Assembly: GCF_003075045.1 (NCBI RefSeq)
Contig: NZ_QCZD01000001.1
Location: forward strand, 1,457,710-1,521,709
Direction: 5' to 3'
Source: Maribacter litoralis
Lineage (GTDB): Bacteria > Bacteroidota > Bacteroidia > Flavobacteriales > Flavobacteriaceae
DNA length: 64,000 nucleotides
The notes under the pieces are model-generated. The model did no database searches. It saw only the letters and a list, made by a program, of their open reading frames with translations, and had not been told where the DNA came from. This document shows, in pieces, positions 31,401 through 41,979 of this stretch. Every line of letters begins with the position of its first letter. Within the stretch, counting starts at the first letter, position 1. The translations under genes and the position numbers were made by a program.

Positions 31401-34400
31401 TAACTTGTCAACTACCTTGATTACTATCAATGACAATCAAGCTAACATCAATATTACCGATAACGATAATATACCGGGTACTACGGGTATTGCTTTTGAA
31501 AACGATGATATCACGGTTGATGAAGCTGCAGGTACCGCAACGATCAATGTTCAATTAACAGGAAACGTTCCTGGTGGATTTACAGTTGACTATACCACCA
31601 ACAATGATACGGCTATACAACCGGGAGATTACACCCCTATTAACGGTCAATTGACCTTTACAGGTACAGATGGTGAAATTCAACCTATAACCGTTACCAT
31701 AATTGATGATAATATTATTGAGGCAACTGAAAGATTGTTCGTAGACCTATCGAATTTATCTACCTCATTAATAATAATCAATGACAACCAAGGGAATATC
31801 AATATTACGGATAATGATAACACACCTGGTACTACCGGTATATCTTTCCAAAATGATGATATTACCGTAGATGAAGATGCAGGTACCGCTACAATTAATG
31901 TTTTATTGACTGGTAATGTTCAAGGCGGATTCACTTTAGATTATACAACCAATAATGATTCTGCAGTAGAACCTGATGACTATACCGCAACTAGTGGTCA
32001 GTTGATTTTTGCTGGTACAGATGGAGAAACTCATCCTGTGACCGTATCCATTATAGATGACAGTTTTATTGAAGCGACAGAAGGATTATTTGTTGATCTG
32101 TCTAACTTGTCTACGACATTAATTGCTATTAATGACAGCCAAGGGAATATCAATATCACGGATAATGATAACACTCCTGGCTCTGGTATTTCTTTTGACA
32201 ATGACAATATCATTGTAGACGAAGCTGCTGGTACCGCAACAATCAATGTATTGTTGACTGGAAATGTTCAAGGTGGATTTACCTTAGATTATACTACAAA
32301 TAATGATTCTGCAGTAGAACCCGGTGATTATACAACCAATAGTGGTCAGTTGACTTTTGCCGGTACAGACGGTGAAACACAACCCATTACAGTTACCATT
32401 ATTGATGATAATTTAATTGAGACAACAGAAAGACTGTTTGTTGACCTTTCTAACTTGTCAACTACCTTAATCCCAATAAATGACGCTCAAGGCAATATCA
32501 GTATTACCGATAATGACAATATTCCGGGCACTACAGGTATTGATTTTGAAAACGATAACATTACAGTTGATGAAGCGGCTGGTACGGCAACCATAAACGT
32601 ACAACTGACAGGAAATGTTCCTGGCGGATTCACCATTGACTATGCAACTGCAGATGGTTCCGCTATTGCACCTGGTGACTATACTAGTATCTCTGGTCAA
32701 TTGACCTTTGCCGGTACGGATGGAGAATTACAACCTATTGTTGTCACCATTATTGACGATAATTTCATTGAAGCTACAGAAACACTTTTAGTTAATTTAT
32801 CTAACCTATCAACTAATTTAATAGGCATCAACGATAATCAAGGTAACATCAACATTACCGATAACGACAACATACCTGGCACAACCGGCATTTCATTTGA
32901 GAATGATGATATCACCGTTGACGAAGCTGCAGGTACTGCAACGATCAATGTATTGTTGACCGGTAATGTACAAGGCGGATTTACGGTAGATTACACAACC
33001 AATAACGATACTGCTGTAGAACCTGGGGATTACACGACTGATGCAGGGCAACTTACCTTCGCTGGTACAGATGGTGAAATTCACCCGGTAACGGTTACCA
33101 TTATCGATGATAATATCATTGAGGCGACAGAAAGGTTATTTGTTGATTTATCTAACCTTTCAACAACATTAATTGTTATTAATGATAGTCAAGGAAATAT
33201 CAATATTACGGATAATGATAACATACCTGGTGTAACTGGTATCTCTTTTGAAAATGATAATATTACAGTTGATGAAGCTGCTGGTACTGCAACTATAAAT
33301 GTGTTGTTAACTGGTAATGTGCAAGGTGGATTTACGGTAGATTACACAACAAATAATGATTCTGCGGTTGAACCTGGAGATTACACTGCAGACAGTGGTC
33401 AACTGAATTTTGCAGGTACAGATGGTGAAGTTCATCCTATAACGGTTAGCATTATAGATGATACGCTAATTGAATTTACCGAAAGTTTATTTGTTGATCT
33501 CTCTAACCTATCTACCACATTGATAGCTATAAATGATGATCAAGGTGTTATCAATATTACTGATAATGATGCTGACCCTTCGCTATACGGAGTTCAATTC
33601 GATGTTACTTCGATAGACGTGAACGAAGGTGCCGGTACGGTCTCTCTTGATGTGGTGCTAAATGCAGATGTTCAAGATGAGTTTACGGTTGAGTATTATA
33701 CGGTAGACGGCTCTACTATTGATGGTAGCGATTATACCGGTGTACCTCGTAATACAGAGACACTAACGTTTGGTGGTACAAACGCGAATACGCAAACTAT
33801 TGTAATTCCTATTATTGATGATACATTAATTGAATTCACTGAAAATTTCAATGTAATCCTTGAAAACATCTCCTCTCCTATTGTTGGTATTCTTGCCAAT
33901 GATACGGCTACGGTAAATATCATCGATAACGATGCTGACCCATCATTGTATGGTGTTCAATTCGATGTTACTTCGGTTGACGTGAACGAAGGTGCCGGTA
34001 CGGTCTCTCTAGACGTAGTGCTTAATGCGGATGTTCAAGATGAGTTTACGGTTGAGTACTATACGGTAGACGGTACTACTATTGATGGTAGTGATTATAC
34101 CGGTGTACCTCAAGATACACAGACACTAACGTTTGGTGGTACAAATGCGAATACGCAAACTATTGTAATTCCTATTATTGATGATACATTAATTGAATTC
34201 ACCGAAAACTTCAATGTGATTCTTGAAGATATTTCTTCGCCTATCGTGGGTATACTTGCCAATGATACGGCTACGGTGAATATCATCGATAACGATGCCG
34301 ATCCTTCTATATACGGAGTTCAATTCGATGTTACTTCGATAGACGTGAACGAAGGTGCCGGTACGGTCTCTCTAGACGTGGTGCTTAATGCCGATGTTCA

Positions 34401-36297
34401 AGATGAGTTTACGGTTGAGTATTATACGGAAGACGGTACTACTATTGATGGTAGTGATTATACCGGTGTACCTCAAGATACACAGACACTAACGTTTGGT
34501 GGTACAAATGCGAATACGCAAACTATTGTAATTCCTATTATTGACGATACATTAATTGAATTCACTGAAAATTTAAATGTTATTCTTGAAGATATATCTT
34601 CGCCTATAGTGGGTATTCTTGCCAATGATACCGCTACGGTAAATATCATTGATAACGATGCAGACCCATCATTATATGGCGTTCAGTTTGATACTACTTC
34701 TGTTGAGGTAAATGAAGATGCCGGTACGGTTACTTTAAATGTAGTTCTAAATGCGGATGTACAAGATGAGTTTACGGTTGAATACTACACTGTTGATGGT
34801 TCTGCCAATGATAGTATGGATTATAACGGTGTACCTCGTAATACACAGACATTGACATTTGGTGGTACAAACCCAAATACGCAACCAATAGTTATCCCTA
34901 TTATAGATGACATAATTATTGAAGACCCGGAGACTTTCAATGTAATTCTTGAGAATATATCTAGTCCGATCGTAGGTATCCTTTCGGATAATATTGCTAC
35001 GGTAACTATTATTGATAATGATGGTGATGAAGGTTGGCCAACTGATGAAACTATTGAGGCTTGTGAAACTATTCCAGATGCATTTGTAATCACTTCAGAT
35101 AGCACTTGTGCCATCACTGTAGATTATGATGAATCAGTGGAAGGTCAAGATGATGAGTGTGCAACGGAATATACAATTACCAGAACATGGACAATTACTG
35201 ATTGTGTTGGTAATATTCGTACACACACACAAGTAATAACTATTGAAGATACAGTAGCTCCTACATTTAATGAAGCGCTGCCTCAAGATATGACGGTAGA
35301 ATGTAACATGGTGCCAGAAGCATCTATATTGACAGCTACAGATTCTTGTGACCCTAATATTGATGTGGTCTTTGAAGAGACAATCACAAATGATGAAAAC
35401 TGTGCTGTAGGTTATACAGTTACAAGAATGTGGACCGCTACTGATTGTGCCGGTAATGAAACAGAACATACGCAAGTAATTACCGTAGAACCTACAGGTC
35501 CAATTATGAGTCAGCCTTATGAAGAAGAAATCACCATTATTTGTGGTGATGAAATTCCTGAAGCTCCAGAAATGGTATTTACGGGTGGTTGTGATAATTT
35601 TGATGTGGTCTTCAATGAAGAAATTCAGCAAGCAGATGATTCTGATGACTATATGATCATTAGAACTTGGAACGTAACCGACTCTTGTGGCAACACTGCA
35701 TCTTTTGAGCAGATTATATTTGTGCTACAACCTCAACTACAAGAGATTACAATCAATATTTGTATTGAAGAAGAGCCAATTGACCTATTAAATTACCTTC
35801 CGGCAGATTTTGACCGTAACGGTACGTTTATGATACTTGAAGGTGATGTTGTTCTTGAGGAAAACATTTTTGACCCAATGAACCATGAGCCAGGTGAATA
35901 TAAAATTGCCTACAGTTCTACTGAAGGCACTTGTAAATACTATGTTGACTTTACGGTAATCGTAGATACAGAATGTGTACCATGTGGCAGAGGTGATATC
36001 ATTATCTCAAAGGCGGTTACCGCTAATGGTGATGGTGTAAACGATTTCTTTGAAATAACAGGGGTTGAGTACTGTGCCTTTAGTTTTGATGTTATAATAT
36101 TTAACCGATGGGGTACTAAAGTTGCCGAGGTTAAAGATTATCAAAATGATTGGGGCGGTGAATCTCCAAATGGTTCTTTCGGACAATCTGGTATGTTACC
36201 AACAGGTACCTATTACTATATCATTACAGCAACCGATATTGAAACAGGTACAATTCTAGAACCGTTCAACGGATACATTTACCTAGGTACAAACTAA
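22450..36297 (+). CDS. Giant Calx-beta adhesin with T9SS type B sorting domain
   Basis: 4615 residues in one open frame. Signal peptide about 1-28 (ends NGLAQ). Order: three divergent Calx-beta repeats; thrombospondin-type-3-like Ca-binding Asp-rich stretch (388-460); Ig-like domain (about 497-593); eight more Calx-beta; a cadherin/VCBS-like domain (about 1527-1633); a ~345-residue unassigned globular region; a DUF11-like domain (about 1990-2077); HYR-like segments; two further Calx-beta repeats; then ten very similar ones (2547-3707) and four of a second type (3708-4191); two to three HYR-like repeats; and the C-terminal type B sorting domain from Cys4512 ([15 protein letters not shown] ... 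IFNRWG). It should be exported by type IX secretion and displayed as a Ca-dependent surface adhesin, as SprB-like proteins are. SprF-like and OmpA-like genes follow. Confidence 0.93.
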   Translation: MKNSTFITSTLLLFVIWFFIGSVNGLAQTFSVSDASADEGSNMTFTVTSDSPLLGDYTFDVTYTDGTTTPADYNGNTSVTLGFFLSSTSTFTVAALNDDWVETTQQEFTLTLSDPSGSYSFSDATGTGTIIDTDVAYVTGGNYDITEGGEIQYILRLSNGTNSGGQQYVGIEDAYSIDFSVETDPSSASPASDGTDFNSFNTTATFPAGSIAGTEIIIPIPTIENAIVEPSEEFNGVKSRNVAEETKFGIAPSRVSINTERSALRIHDNDTATVNLSSITELESVGNASIDFTLNGDVQDNFRIDYTTSDNTATEPSDYDETTGFFNFNGSSGQNFKRNFKVNDDAVIEPTEYFTVVPSYSPATGLITNYVPQNIVFVTGEGEITITDDDLDSDFDGVNDLVDEDDDNDGITDINEGNGDADGDTIIDSLDNDSDNDGCPDAIEAGHTDPDGDGYLGTGPLTVSNGTVDPSTGRVLGQGGYTGTDGKVTSAFQTVNITMQPSDRVANLGDTITYTTGVNGTGLTYQWELSTDNGTTWNPVSNGGVYSGATTTALTLTNISSTESGNQYRFSAFDSENLCTPYTYSNAVDLFIRPNVEIADATSAEGTNLDFVVNLSHAVNELVTFDLTYSDITTLASDYTALSSFSVPSNTLNTNILIPAIDDAVVEGDETFTLSMTNGSTNVGDITDTALGTITNINTPASGEGVSIADFSINEDVGTVDFILTYTGPTVQDSFTVDYVIIDNSTTAGSDYNVNLTGQVTFPAGTADGNTQTLLVAITDDTVIEGDESLSIQISNISNSLLTIINADATGTIVDNDTDPTTGLSIADVNFNEATASANFVVTYKGGNVKNGFTVDYTITNGSAFEGDDYTATLTGQVSFPNNTTDGATQLVSVTIINDDLIEGDETLNIELSNLSTNLINLVDPNAIGTIEDNDTKTPTTGLTVADINIDEDAGTVNFVVTYNGSELQNSFTVDYAITDGSAIAGSDYSGNPSLTGQLIFPTGTEDGDIQNVSININDDTIIESDETINFQLTNLSTTLINLVDANAIGTITDNDVKTATTGLSASDFSVNESAGSTNFIVTYNGNTVQDTFTVDYSITDGTATSAKDYDTVLASGQLAFPAGTSTGDTQSVSVDILEDSFIEATEDLNIQLSNLSTTLINIVDPTGTGAISDNDNTATSGIDFENLTVTVTEGDPSDTVNATFVVEFIGAIDTGETIEVDYFVNNGSAANATDFNPNATIETLIFTNTQKTQDITVPIISDNTIEGEEDFFVDLVAIRSNVGINLLNNQARGVIIDDDGGAVSVDGFSIVEQTNGINFDVTYSGDRLNGGFTLNYEITDISTTTGVDYTLTTAPSTTGTLTFTGVDNEVRSVQINVVGDDFIENNEDLRITISNPSSSKITIANADAIGTITNDDTGTVAATGFTVDEFNVTANFEVTYTGNPINGGFTAAYEITDNTTTYGIDYTATQTGTLNFSGTSDEVLQVPVDIIQDALIEGDETLRLTITSISPSLITASNPTAIGTITDVNHLPSAVDDSFVVFQNQASANITVLDNDDYGFDGPAAVNPLQVVNAPINGTVTLMDNGTPSDATDDYFEYQPSPSFNGNDSFRYKIVDSNGSEDEAVVNIFVNDTNLKKDFEIRYSGSINGDFTMIANNVLSRNSTGNYNGEDGNHDFNNNVFVDIDSDPSTFNSTNANLANPEPTLSCLNIKKAYLYWAAADKEYDGTTGGGATEPSWNYNQVKLMLPGQSSYTTVSADEVIYRGRDDHFQNDPYVCIKDITDDINALASPFGTYQVGNVKATEMDLRSHGIANITGTSGGWQIVFVYENVSLDPKNITLYDGYVHTFASDGAGETEFNFSGFETIPNGNINANVMLGALEGDRDLSGDQLLIYDTTNNWSKLSTTLRDEDNFFNSRITIDGLNYVDRNAASTNTLGFDATVFPLTNTGNRYIDNDQTFARFKITTDQESYGLYLMGLSVDVYKPSLGALSLNTNTAGPFNAGDIVPLTLNVSNIGNDDIQDLVITTVLPMEAEFSGAGTLPAGVSHSYDPSTKTLTFTAQDGFTNMGDNYDLDFDIEIIEACYFLETACVASFELQATATYSGVISGDPITTNSSSSTDACGIGTHTPTIIDVQQPPQVNWSTAPNALDRTIDCDNIAALNNANSLVPATASCNFTLHKTAGSFVQSGSCPTEGTYTNTWTFTDACGRVSDTFTQVITIEDNEAPTFNESLPQDSYAAHDNIPTAPILSANDNCDSNSTVVFNETYDGDNTSTNYTIIRTWSTDDCAGNSTSHTQYIYVSENGDPIGLSINDVVVNEDAGTAVLEITHTGTVSGGFTVNYNTADDTAVQASDYVSSSNEISFNGTNNEIKLVTISINDDSIIETTEQLLVQLTNGTNTPTINDSEGIIEITDNDNVPGSTGVSFANNNVIVTEGTDTFARFTATFTGSIAPGETVTVDYATSDDTALESEDYTSSTGTVTFNSTTYSVNIDVPIIDDNIIEPSEDFTITLSNIQSNINVGFLDQQSTNSAIGTINDNDNIPGTTGISFQNDNITVDEAAGTVTINVLLTGNVQGGFTLNFTTNDDTATQPTDYITNSGQLTFAGTDGELQPITVVINDDSIIEVTEGLFVDLSNLSTTLIAINEDKGVINITDNDGGAGTGISFQNDDITVNEADGTATINVLLTGNVQGGFTVDYTTNNDSAVEPGDYTSNSGQLTFTGNDGEVQPITVTINDDSIIEATERLFVDLSNLSTSLITINDNQGNINITDNDNIPGTTGISFENDDITVDEDAGTATINVLLTGNVQGGFTVDYTTNNDSAVEPGDYTATSGQLTFTGTNGETHPVTVTIIDDNIIEATERLFVDLSNLSTSLIAINDSQGNINIADNDNNPGTTGISFQNDDITVDEAVGTVTVNVLLTGNVQGGFTLDYTTADDSATQPNDYTTSSGQLTFVGTDGELQPITVAIIDDSAIETLERLFVNLTNLSTTLITINDNQANINITDNDNIPGTTGIAFENDDITVDEAAGTATINVQLTGNVPGGFTVDYTTNNDTAIQPGDYTPINGQLTFTGTDGEIQPITVTIIDDNIIEATERLFVDLSNLSTSLIIINDNQGNINITDNDNTPGTTGISFQNDDITVDEDAGTATINVLLTGNVQGGFTLDYTTNNDSAVEPDDYTATSGQLIFAGTDGETHPVTVSIIDDSFIEATEGLFVDLSNLSTTLIAINDSQGNINITDNDNTPGSGISFDNDNIIVDEAAGTATINVLLTGNVQGGFTLDYTTNNDSAVEPGDYTTNSGQLTFAGTDGETQPITVTIIDDNLIETTERLFVDLSNLSTTLIPINDAQGNISITDNDNIPGTTGIDFENDNITVDEAAGTATINVQLTGNVPGGFTIDYATADGSAIAPGDYTSISGQLTFAGTDGELQPIVVTIIDDNFIEATETLLVNLSNLSTNLIGINDNQGNINITDNDNIPGTTGISFENDDITVDEAAGTATINVLLTGNVQGGFTVDYTTNNDTAVEPGDYTTDAGQLTFAGTDGEIHPVTVTIIDDNIIEATERLFVDLSNLSTTLIVINDSQGNINITDNDNIPGVTGISFENDNITVDEAAGTATINVLLTGNVQGGFTVDYTTNNDSAVEPGDYTADSGQLNFAGTDGEVHPITVSIIDDTLIEFTESLFVDLSNLSTTLIAINDDQGVINITDNDADPSLYGVQFDVTSIDVNEGAGTVSLDVVLNADVQDEFTVEYYTVDGSTIDGSDYTGVPRNTETLTFGGTNANTQTIVIPIIDDTLIEFTENFNVILENISSPIVGILANDTATVNIIDNDADPSLYGVQFDVTSVDVNEGAGTVSLDVVLNADVQDEFTVEYYTVDGTTIDGSDYTGVPQDTQTLTFGGTNANTQTIVIPIIDDTLIEFTENFNVILEDISSPIVGILANDTATVNIIDNDADPSIYGVQFDVTSIDVNEGAGTVSLDVVLNADVQDEFTVEYYTEDGTTIDGSDYTGVPQDTQTLTFGGTNANTQTIVIPIIDDTLIEFTENLNVILEDISSPIVGILANDTATVNIIDNDADPSLYGVQFDTTSVEVNEDAGTVTLNVVLNADVQDEFTVEYYTVDGSANDSMDYNGVPRNTQTLTFGGTNPNTQPIVIPIIDDIIIEDPETFNVILENISSPIVGILSDNIATVTIIDNDGDEGWPTDETIEACETIPDAFVITSDSTCAITVDYDESVEGQDDECATEYTITRTWTITDCVGNIRTHTQVITIEDTVAPTFNEALPQDMTVECNMVPEASILTATDSCDPNIDVVFEETITNDENCAVGYTVTRMWTATDCAGNETEHTQVITVEPTGPIMSQPYEEEITIICGDEIPEAPEMVFTGGCDNFDVVFNEEIQQADDSDDYMIIRTWNVTDSCGNTASFEQIIFVLQPQLQEITINICIEEEPIDLLNYLPADFDRNGTFMILEGDVVLEENIFDPMNHEPGEYKIAYSSTEGTCKYYVDFTVIVDTECVPCGRGDIIISKAVTANGDGVNDFFEITGVEYCAFSFDVIIFNRWGTKVAEVKDYQNDWGGESPNGSFGQSGMLPTGTYYYIITATDIETGTILEPFNGYIYLGTN
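30088..33570 (+). repeat. Ten tandem Calx-beta coding repeats, block A
   Basis: Ten units mostly of 348-351 bp, starting at 30088, 30436, 30787 and so on up to 33241. Each codes a domain opening with the pattern IxFxNDxI(T/I)V(D/N)E and closing with I(N/S)I(T/A)DND. Third-position differences between units are frequent, so the copies are not all recent. Linker wording (NIPGTTG, NTPGTTG, NTPGSG) varies. Confidence 0.92.
33571..35022 (+). repeat. Four tandem Calx-beta coding repeats of 363 bp, block B
   Basis: Units start at 33571, 33934, 34297 and 34660, each exactly 363 bp. Each codes ADPS(L/I)YGVQFD and then [19 protein letters not shown] or a close variant. The first three are nearly identical at the DNA level; the fourth has diverged. 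Confidence 0.93.
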
Positions 36298-36320
36298 TAA
36301 TTAAACACATATAACAATGT

Positions 36321-36351
36321 ACCTCATCTTAAAACAGATGAGGTGCTTTTT
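36321..36351 (+). terminator. Hairpin after the adhesin gene
   Basis: Stem ACCTCATCT / AGATGAGGT with a six-base loop, then a short T run. It lies between the adhesin and the SprF-like gene, so it may lower transcription of the two downstream genes or be read through. The 294-base gap shows nothing else. Confidence 0.65.
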
Positions 36352-36591
36352 CACCCTTTCCCCCACCAAAAAAAACAACCCTAAAATACTCTTTTTAAGT
36401 TCTTTACAACACACTTTGCTTTTATCTAATAAATACATCAATTGAACGAAAATGCAGTATCAGAACGAATAATTAGGAGCGTCAACCGTTAATTTTTCAA
36501 TAAATAAGAAGAGCGTTTAAATTTGTTTATATAAGATTAACCTACTTATTAATTAACATATAGCCCTAAAAAGCTAAACCCAAACATAACC

Positions 36592-37494
36592 ATGAAAAAA
36601 GCTAATTTCTTTTTAGCCATATTACTATGTACCGGTGCCTTTGTAAGTGCACAACAATTACCTCAGTTTACACAGTACATGTATAATACCATTTCTGTTA
36701 ATCCTGCGTATGCGGGTAGTAGAGAAACCTTAAATGCAACAATACTACATAGAAACCAGTGGGCAGGTTTAGAAGGAAACCCTAGAACCAGTACATTATC
36801 TGTACATTCTCCCTTAAAAAATGAAAAGATCGGTATTGGCGTATCGTACATCAATGACCGTTTAGGTTTCGAAAGCACTAATTATTTTTATGGGGATTTC
36901 TCATATACCGTTCCAGTAAGTCAGCAAGTAAAAATGCGTTTTGGACTTAAAGGAGGTTTCACAAGCTATAACCTAGAAAATCCTGATCCCAACGATCAAT
37001 TTTTCAACGCTAACTTTAATAGTATCAATCCTAATTTTGGCGCTGGTTTTTATATTGGCTCCAACAGATGGTATGCCGGTATTTCATCTCCAAGAATATT
37101 AAATACAGATTTGAACGAGGGCGAGTTTGAGGCCATAGAACGTAATAGCTACTACGCCATTGGTGGTTTGGTTTTTGATCTATCAGAAACTACTATTTTT
37201 AAGCCTACCATTATTACGAAATTTACCAATGGTGCACCGGCAACCTATGATTTTACCATTAACTTTTTGTTCAATGAAAAATTTTGGATCGGTACTTCTT
37301 ACAGAGTGAACGACGCATCTAATTTTGGTGCTATGATGGACTACCAAGTCTCTAGAGATTTTAGAATTGGTTATGCATATGATCTACCAACATCATCTGT
37401 AAGGCCATATACTGGTGGTACGCATGAAATTATTTTAATTTTCGAACTTACCAAAAAGGTATTAGGTCCTGTAAAATCCCCAAGATATTTCTAA
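36592..37494 (+). CDS. PorP/SprF family outer-membrane protein
   Basis: 300 residues. Signal peptide about 1-20 (ends FVSAQ). The family opening is intact: QLPQFTQYMYNTISVNPAYAG, then RNQWAGLEGNPRTST and IGIGVSYINDRLGFE. The rest alternates short beta strands as expected of an outer-membrane barrel. In Flavobacterium johnsoniae, SprF is needed to bring the SprB adhesin to the surface; PorP/SprF proteins are paired with type B CTD substrates, so this protein is most likely the dedicated anchor or exporter partner of the giant adhesin upstream. The OmpA-family gene starts 18 bases after its stop. Confidence 0.94.
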   Translation: MKKANFFLAILLCTGAFVSAQQLPQFTQYMYNTISVNPAYAGSRETLNATILHRNQWAGLEGNPRTSTLSVHSPLKNEKIGIGVSYINDRLGFESTNYFYGDFSYTVPVSQQVKMRFGLKGGFTSYNLENPDPNDQFFNANFNSINPNFGAGFYIGSNRWYAGISSPRILNTDLNEGEFEAIERNSYYAIGGLVFDLSETTIFKPTIITKFTNGAPATYDFTINFLFNEKFWIGTSYRVNDASNFGAMMDYQVSRDFRIGYAYDLPTSSVRPYTGGTHEIILIFELTKKVLGPVKSPRYF

Positions 37495-37512
37495 TAATTT
37501 AAAATCGATACG

Positions 37513-39459
37513 ATGAAAAATTATAAAAATTTGGTGCTTTTAACGCTACTTTTTCTAGTAGGGCAATTTACAGTTGCACAAATTGCATCACAAAAAAAAG
37601 CTGATTACTATTTTAGTAAATTCTCCTATTCTTTGGCAATACCAGAGTATGAAAGAATGGTCGAAACCGATTTCAATACAGAGTATGCACACCAGCAATT
37701 GGCAGAATGCTATTTGTTGATTCGCGATTATAAAAAATCGATTCCGCATTTTAAGGCAGTCATCAACAATGCCACCTTACCTACAGATTACTATTTTAAA
37801 TATGCCATGGCTCTATATGCCAATGGCGATTTAGAGGAGTCTGAAGTTTGGTTGAAAAAATATAAAAAATATAACAAGAACGATTCTCGTGTAAAACGAT
37901 TTTTAAAGGATGGTAATTTGGCTTCGGTTGTCTTTAACAGTAGACAACGATATGAGGTAGAACCTGTATCTTTTAATTCTGCCGATAGTGATTTTGGAGC
38001 GTTTAGGTTTTTAGGGAATATATACTTTGCTTCATCACGAAGAGATGTAGTAACCGGTGAAACTTACGGCTGGAACGATGAACCTTGGCTAGATCTTTTT
38101 GCTGTACAAGAAGATAACCCAATGTCGGAACCTATTCGTTTAAAAGGAGATATCAATACCAAATTCCATGAAAGTTCGGTCGCTTTTTCTACAGATTATA
38201 AGAACGACACTATCATGTATTTTACCCGAAACAATTTCTATGACAAAAAAGAAGGTTATGGGGCATCAAATGAAATCAACCTTAAAATATATAGTGCCAA
38301 ATTTGTAGATGGCGAGTGGGTAGAGAACAGCAACCTAAGAATGAACAGTGATTATTATTCTACAGGTCACCCATCTGTAAACCAAGCCAGAACGCGTATT
38401 TATTTTGCTTCCGACAGACCTGGTGGATACGGCGGTACTGATATTTACTATGCAGAAATTCATGAACGTGGAGGTATACAAACCCCAATAAATGCAGGTC
38501 CTATTGTTAATACCGAAGGAAATGAAATGTTTCCGTTCATTAACGAAGAAGGTAAATTATTCTTTAGTTCAGATGGTCATGTTGGCTTTGGTCAATTAGA
38601 TGTTTTTTCAACCATTTCAAATGAAGATGGTGAGGTAATAGATATTATAAATTTGGGTACACCTATAAACAGTTCTAGTGATGATTTTGCCTATTATGGG
38701 TTACCAAATGGATTAGACGGTTATGTAAGTTCGAACAGAGAAGGCGGTGTTGGTAGTGACGATATTTATAAATTTAAATTTACCCCTGCTTTAGATGTTG
38801 AAGGTTACGTTGTTGACGGGGTAAACAATCAAATGCTAGATAGTGTTACCGTTAAATTATTTGATCAAATCACCAATACCTTGGTGGCACAGACCACAAC
38901 AGATGAAAATGGTTATTATAGATTTCCGGTGAATAGAAAAACTACTTATATGATAGAGGCGGTTAGAAAAACCCACCCACATAAAAATGTTTTCTTCAAC
39001 ACGGCATCTACTCCAAAGGCTCAAAAAATAATGCGACAAGATATTGTTCTTGAACCAGTTTTGGATCTAAAAGTATTAGCGGGACTCAATAAAATATACT
39101 TTGACTTTAACAAAAGTGATATAAGACCCGATGCTGCCGCAGAGCTGAATAAGGTAATAAAGGTTATGAACATTACCTACCCAGATATGATCATTAAATT
39201 AGAGGCGCACACAGATCCAGTGGGTAGCCATGCATACAATGATAATCTTTCTGAAAGAAGGGCAAAATCTACCTACGAATACCTCATTGAAAACGGTGTA
39301 TCTAAAGATAGGATAGTTTCATACAAAGGGTTTGGAAAACGAGTACCAATTAATCACTGTACAAGTAAACAAGATTGTACCCCAGAAGAATTGGAGCTGA
39401 ACAGAAGAACCGAATTCCCTATTCTACAGATTAAAAAAGGTATTGTAGCCTCAAAATAA
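37513..39459 (+). CDS. OmpA-family protein with TPR, PD40 and carboxypeptidase-like domains
   Basis: 648 residues. Signal peptide about 1-22; TPR-like helices at about 27-130; PD40/beta-propeller-like repeats about 150-420 (IYFASSRRDV, IYFASDRPGGYGGTDIYYAE, FSSDGHVGFGQLDVF); a CarboxypepD_reg-like beta domain about 430-510; and a C-terminal OmpA domain from about 530 (IYFDFNKSDIRPDAAAELN ... LEAHTDPVGSHAYNDNLSERRA) that should bind peptidoglycan. This architecture regularly follows porP/sprF-like genes in Bacteroidota. It probably ties the adhesin/SprF assembly to the cell wall. A strong terminator follows. Confidence 0.93.
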   Translation: MKNYKNLVLLTLLFLVGQFTVAQIASQKKADYYFSKFSYSLAIPEYERMVETDFNTEYAHQQLAECYLLIRDYKKSIPHFKAVINNATLPTDYYFKYAMALYANGDLEESEVWLKKYKKYNKNDSRVKRFLKDGNLASVVFNSRQRYEVEPVSFNSADSDFGAFRFLGNIYFASSRRDVVTGETYGWNDEPWLDLFAVQEDNPMSEPIRLKGDINTKFHESSVAFSTDYKNDTIMYFTRNNFYDKKEGYGASNEINLKIYSAKFVDGEWVENSNLRMNSDYYSTGHPSVNQARTRIYFASDRPGGYGGTDIYYAEIHERGGIQTPINAGPIVNTEGNEMFPFINEEGKLFFSSDGHVGFGQLDVFSTISNEDGEVIDIINLGTPINSSSDDFAYYGLPNGLDGYVSSNREGGVGSDDIYKFKFTPALDVEGYVVDGVNNQMLDSVTVKLFDQITNTLVAQTTTDENGYYRFPVNRKTTYMIEAVRKTHPHKNVFFNTASTPKAQKIMRQDIVLEPVLDLKVLAGLNKIYFDFNKSDIRPDAAAELNKVIKVMNITYPDMIIKLEAHTDPVGSHAYNDNLSERRAKSTYEYLIENGVSKDRIVSYKGFGKRVPINHCTSKQDCTPEELELNRRTEFPILQIKKGIVASK

Positions 39460-39495
39460 AATTCAACATTTTTTCACCAAACGATGATTAACCAC

Positions 39496-39530
39496 AAAAA
39501 AAGTCCTTTACAAATTGTAAAGGACTTTTT
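39496..39530. terminator. Bidirectional terminator
   Basis: Long stem AAAAAGTCCTTTAC / GTAAAGGACTTTTT with a five-base loop between the convergent OmpA-family gene and clpP. A-run and T-run allow use from both sides. Confidence 0.85.
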
Positions 39531-39552
39531 GATTTTTATAAGTTATAATAGC

Positions 39553-40101
39553 CTACTCTAAAATACCGTCAACTATTCCGTATTTAATAGACTCTTCTGC
39601 ATTCATCCAATAATCTCTATCAAAATCTTTTAAAACCTTATCAAAATCTTGACCACAGTTATCCGCCAAAATCTGGGCACTTAATTCTTTGGTCTTTATA
39701 ATTTCTCTAGCCTGTATTTCAATATTCGAAGCCTGCCCTCTCGCTCCACCACTTGGCTGGTGAATCATTACTTGTGCATGTGGCTGAATAAATCTTCTAC
39801 CTTTTTTACCTACCGATAATAAAATAGAACCCATAGAAGCTGCAAGACCGCTACAGATTGTAGAAACCGGACTCTTTAATGATTTTATGGTGTCGTACAT
39901 TGCAAAACCAGAAGTTACATAACCACCAGGACTATTAATATATAATTGAATTTCTTTATTGTTCTGCATATCTAGGTACAACAACCTATCAATTACATGT
40001 TTTGCAGAATCGTCATCAACCATACCCCATAAGAAGACTTTTCTTTCCTCCAGCAATTTCTCATCTATGGCTTCCTGAATTTTTCCTTTTTTAGAACTCA
40101 T
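39553..40101 (-). CDS. clpP: ATP-dependent Clp protease proteolytic subunit
   Basis: Serine peptidase that forms the two-ring chamber served by ClpX or ClpA/C. 182 residues, short because it lacks a clear propeptide. Catalytic triad: Ser89 (GLAASMGS), His114 (MIHQPSGG), Asp163 (DRDYWMN). It is not next to clpX or tig, the usual partners, so it may be a second paralog with a specialised role. A TAATTTTG -7 element is found on the minus strand at 40125-40132, about 24 bases before the start. Confidence 0.95.
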   Translation of the reverse strand: MSSKKGKIQEAIDEKLLEERKVFLWGMVDDDSAKHVIDRLLYLDMQNNKEIQLYINSPGGYVTSGFAMYDTIKSLKSPVSTICSGLAASMGSILLSVGKKGRRFIQPHAQVMIHQPSGGARGQASNIEIQAREIIKTKELSAQILADNCGQDFDKVLKDFDRDYWMNAEESIKYGIVDGILE

Positions 40102-40207
40102 ATTTTAAGTTTATTTATCTCTAACAAAATTAATGAATTAAAATATAAACAGATGTGGCGATCGTTCACCTAATTACCATCAATTCTATTTCAATTTTAT
40201 TAAATAA

Positions 40208-41059
40208 CTAATCTTTTGGTTTTGGTTCGGGCTGTTCTTCTACTTCAACCGTTTTTTCTACCACCTTCTTAATTGGTATAACCACTTTACCCGTTTTGGT
40301 CTTTAATACCATTGCAATATTATCTATACCGATAACGGTACCTTGCAAATCGCCGATTTTTACCTTATCTCCTACTTCGTAAATCTTTCTAGAATAAAAA
40401 GTTCTTAAAAGATCACCAACAATTTCTCTAGACCCCAAACCTAATGCCAAAGAAATCGCCAGTAAGAAGGCACCTAGCACAATAGTGAAATTATTGGTAA
40501 TAATCTGCGTATCAATACCTGCTTGGTTTAACGCTGTTATACTTACAAAAATTATGATCAGGTAAAATAAAACATTACCTAAAAGCTTACCGCCGCTTAG
40601 ACCAATGGAATCAAAGACTTTTATAATGGCCTCCTTTATTGTCTTTGCCAAAAACAGGCCTAACATAAAGATGACCATTGCAGACAGTAAAATTGGCAGA
40701 TAGCGCAATAGGTTGGCTATCTCCGTAGATATAATGGTCAAGCCCATAATATCTGAAGCCACAATTATAAAGACCAACCACAACAATACTTTTACAAAGG
40801 TTACAATGACCTTGGACAAGTCTATTTTTATATCGGCATCTCCAAAAAGTTTTGCCTCATTGATTTTCTCGGATATGCTACTCAACTTTATGATCTTGAA
40901 TATTTTTCTGAGAACCAAAGTGGTTATTTTTATAATGATCCACCCAAAGACAATTACTATAAAGGCACCGAAAATACCAGGTAATGCCGCTGCAATATCT
41001 TTAAAAATATTACTTAAAGATTCAAATGTTAGGTCTTTCCACTTATCTACTGTTTCCAT
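40208..41059 (-). CDS. MscS-like mechanosensitive channel
   Basis: 283 residues. Three to four hydrophobic helices in the N-terminal two thirds (for example IFGAFIVIVFGWIIIKIT at about 28-45), including a TM_helix repeat (GLFLAKTIKEAI), then an MscS pore-lining helix (LLAISLALGLGSREIVGDLL) and a compact beta domain (VGDKVKIGDLQGTVIGID). A charged tail (VEEQPEPKPKD) ends the protein. It would open under membrane tension in the inner membrane and protect against osmotic downshock. It lies downstream of the third ECF sigma factor and a 65-residue ORF, on the same strand and with a 16-base gap, so all three may be cotranscribed. Confidence 0.85.
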   Translation of the reverse strand: METVDKWKDLTFESLSNIFKDIAAALPGIFGAFIVIVFGWIIIKITTLVLRKIFKIIKLSSISEKINEAKLFGDADIKIDLSKVIVTFVKVLLWLVFIIVASDIMGLTIISTEIANLLRYLPILLSAMVIFMLGLFLAKTIKEAIIKVFDSIGLSGGKLLGNVLFYLIIIFVSITALNQAGIDTQIITNNFTIVLGAFLLAISLALGLGSREIVGDLLRTFYSRKIYEVGDKVKIGDLQGTVIGIDNIAMVLKTKTGKVVIPIKKVVEKTVEVEEQPEPKPKD

Positions 41060-41075
41060 ATCTGGTCTACTACTA

Positions 41076-41273
41076 TTATTTCTGGTTAGGTTTTGAATTT
41101 GTTTTCAACATGCTCTCAATAATTGAGGCGAAATTACCCGTAAAAAGATTGGTCAACTCCATAACCAATTTAGCCGCAGCAACATCATCCATAACTTTTT
41201 TACGCAGTTCTGGTGGAACATCTTTAAGATCCCCTTGTAAATTTTTAAATGGATTATTGTCCTGTTCTAGCAT
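41076..41273 (-). CDS. Small hypothetical protein coupled to ECF sigma gene
   Basis: 65 residues, not recognised. ATG at 41273 overlaps the sigma factor's stop by one base (TAATG on the minus strand), so translation is coupled. The protein is soluble by composition, starts with a charged/proline region (PPELRKKVMDDVA) and has one amphipathic or mildly hydrophobic helix (AAAKLVMELTNLFTGNFASII). The position directly after an ECF sigma gene is where anti-sigma factors usually sit, but there is no membrane helix and no zinc motif. It could be an atypical anti-sigma or an accessory peptide. Confidence 0.7.
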   Translation of the reverse strand: MLEQDNNPFKNLQGDLKDVPPELRKKVMDDVAAAKLVMELTNLFTGNFASIIESMLKTNSKPNQK

Positions 41274-41899
41274 TAAGGTAGGGTTTTATACATTTCCGTT
41301 ACTTTCGCTTTTGCTCTTTTGAGCCTCATTTTAATAGCACTTGGTTTTAAATCTAAGATATTTTCCAATTCTTTGATAGATGCTCCATCTTGATATTTCA
41401 ATAACAATAAAGATTTATCTTCCGGACCAATTAATTCTAGAGCTTGTTTAAGCTTATCTACTTGCATCTGTAGCAAAAGATCATCTGTTACTTCAACAGG
41501 TATATCTTCTTGGGTATCATATTTAATGGAGTTGTCGTTAATTTTTCTTTCCTTATTTCTGTTCACATAATTAACACAGAAATTATAAGTGAAAGAATAC
41601 AGCCAAGTAGAGAATTTTGAATTCCCTTTAAATGAACCCAGCTTAACAAATAACATTAAAAAAATATCTTGGGTTAAGTCTTCCGCTTCTTTGTTAGACT
41701 TTGAAAATCCTAAACATTTATTGTAAACCAATTGAGAATATCTATCATACAATTCGCCAAACAATAAAGAATCGTTTTTAGCGACAATTCTCTCAATTAA
41801 CTCATTATCAGTTAATTTTTCATGTGCACCTTTAGAAACCGATTTATTACCAAACTGGTTTCCAATGATTATAAAACATAGCTTTTTAAGAAATGTCAC
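41273..41899 (-). CDS. Third ECF-type sigma factor (GTG start)
   Basis: 208 residues from GTG at 41899. Region 2: EAEDLTQDIFLMLFVKLGSF and KFSTWLYSFTYNFCVNYV; region 4: ASIKELENILDLKPSAIKMR plus LKRAKAKV. The first 25 residues (MTFLKKLCFIIIGNQFG...) precede region 2 and are hydrophobic, unusual for a sigma factor; a later start cannot be excluded, but no better ATG is near. It precedes a coupled 65-residue ORF and an MscS-like channel, which suggests an envelope or osmotic-stress role by context only. It is divergent from a lipoprotein gene, 80 bases away. Confidence 0.88.
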   Translation of the reverse strand: MTFLKKLCFIIIGNQFGNKSVSKGAHEKLTDNELIERIVAKNDSLLFGELYDRYSQLVYNKCLGFSKSNKEAEDLTQDIFLMLFVKLGSFKGNSKFSTWLYSFTYNFCVNYVNRNKERKINDNSIKYDTQEDIPVEVTDDLLLQMQVDKLKQALELIGPEDKSLLLLKYQDGASIKELENILDLKPSAIKMRLKRAKAKVTEMYKTLP

Positions 41900-41979
41900 C
41901 TTGATAATTGAGTTTACAAATAAATAAAAGTAGGTTAAAGATACTGTAATTGATATATTTACTTGAAAATCTGCTGAAA

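Noticed and set aside
30088-35022. CRISPR-like direct repeats
   Set aside because: Repeat units are 348-363 bp, in frame and code protein domains; there are no short repeats with unique spacers and no cas genes.
22971-35631. Many minus-strand frames of 60-165 codons inside the giant adhesin gene
   Set aside because: They are shadows of the low-complexity Calx-beta coding repeats; the 13.8-kb plus-strand frame is uninterrupted and has signal peptide and sorting domain.
41950-41979. TTG start giving ten extra residues to the lipoprotein
   Set aside because: The ATG at 41980 gives a proper lipoprotein signal peptide; the extension would add a second, unconnected hydrophobic piece.
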